Below are positions 5,950 through 6,152 of a DNA stretch of 6,152 nt, in pieces. The first letter of the stretch is position 1, and each line of letters begins with the position of its first letter. The notes under the pieces were generated by a model, which ran no database searches, was not told the DNA's origin, and saw nothing but the letters and a program-made list of their open reading frames with translations. Origin of the DNA: Planctomycetota bacterium. Lineage in GTDB: Bacteria > Planctomycetota > Phycisphaerae > UBA1845 > PWPN01. The stretch is taken from NCBI GenBank assembly GCA_016209665.1, contig JACQVT010000683.1:1-6152 (forward strand), given 5' to 3'. A program made the translations under genes and the position numbers.

Positions 5950-6152
5950 CGGCGCTTCTCCGCCACGATGGCCATGCCGGTTTGTCTTTCCTCGCGTGCC
6001 ACCAGTTTGTTTGTGTACTCCCAGCCGGCAAGCCGTCGTTCTATGTCCTCGCGAACGGAAGGACTCAAATTCGGCACCATGGGGTGCCGCGTTGGGCCGA
6101 CCTTCAGCCCGCAGATGTTGGCGATCTCCTTGAGGCCGGCCCGGCCGTAGAG
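5946..6152 (-). CDS. C-terminus of a probable DapA/N-acetylneuraminate-lyase family protein (partial)
   Basis: The frame is open from the window edge for 68 codons to a TGA at 5948-5946. The visible end contains 'YGRAGLKEIANICGLKVG', then 'PTRHPMVPNLSPSVREDI'. This matches the usual final helices of dihydrodipicolinate-synthase-fold proteins, where a 'lk.al.llGl..GpvR.Pl.pls.e....l' pattern closes the chain. Such enzymes are cytoplasmic TIM-barrel Schiff-base aldolases or lyases acting on pyruvate-derived substrates (DapA, NanA, KDG aldolase). The catalytic lysine lies outside the window, so activity cannot be told. A charged tail of about 20 residues follows the last family-like helix. Its stop overlaps the start of the secreted protein gene (ATGA). 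Confidence 0.6.
   Translation of the reverse strand, partial: LYGRAGLKEIANICGLKVGPTRHPMVPNLSPSVREDIERRLAGWEYTNKLVAREERQTGMAIVAEKRR
5958..5961 (-). promoter_or_regulatory. Shine-Dalgarno for the secreted protein, inside the upstream coding sequence
   Basis: GGAG (within GGCGGAGAAGCGCCG) lies eight nt before the ATG at 5949, in codons for the last residues of the aldolase-like gene. Together with the ATGA stop/start overlap it supports translational coupling. Confidence 0.6.

Overview
This is a GC-rich bacterial window in which every supported gene lies on the minus strand, so it reads right to left as one dense block. The best taxonomic clue is the 1077-residue secreted protein. It combines FG-GAP/VCBS calcium-loop repeats with a C-terminal dockerin-like pair of D-x-D-x-D loops followed by 'F..C(L/I)(S/T)G' endings, a style I associate with Planctomycetota (Phycisphaerae-like) and their uncultured relatives. 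That assignment comes from recalled protein style, not a search.

Layout in transcription order: (1) 6152-5946, the last 68 codons of a gene that looks like the C-terminus of a DapA/N-acetylneuraminate-lyase family aldolase; (2) 5949-2716, a large exported FG-GAP/VCBS protein whose ATG overlaps the previous stop as ATGA; (3) 2715-2594, a 122-nt spacer with a perfect 11-bp hairpin; (4) 2593-1355, an N-acylglucosamine 2-epimerase (AGE/RnBP-type) protein; (5) 1325-519, a short-chain dehydrogenase/reductase (SDR); (6) 500-1, the N-terminal 166 codons of a Gfo/Idh/MocA oxidoreductase with a GTG start, cut by the window edge. The two right-hand genes overlap. The three left-hand genes are separated by 29 and 18 nt, each with a visible Shine-Dalgarno.

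Taken together, an aldolase-family protein, an amino-sugar epimerase and two nicotinamide-dependent sugar oxidoreductases suggest metabolism of an amino sugar, sugar acid or nonulosonic-type sugar. Both oxidoreductases carry features I associate with versions in surface-polysaccharide or nonulosonate clusters. The notable point is that a large secreted repeat protein is embedded in, and translationally coupled to, this small-molecule operon. The substrate and the direction (breakdown or synthesis) cannot be decided from the window. I found no tRNA, rRNA, CRISPR array or mobile element. Long plus-strand open frames are GC-driven shadows of the real genes.
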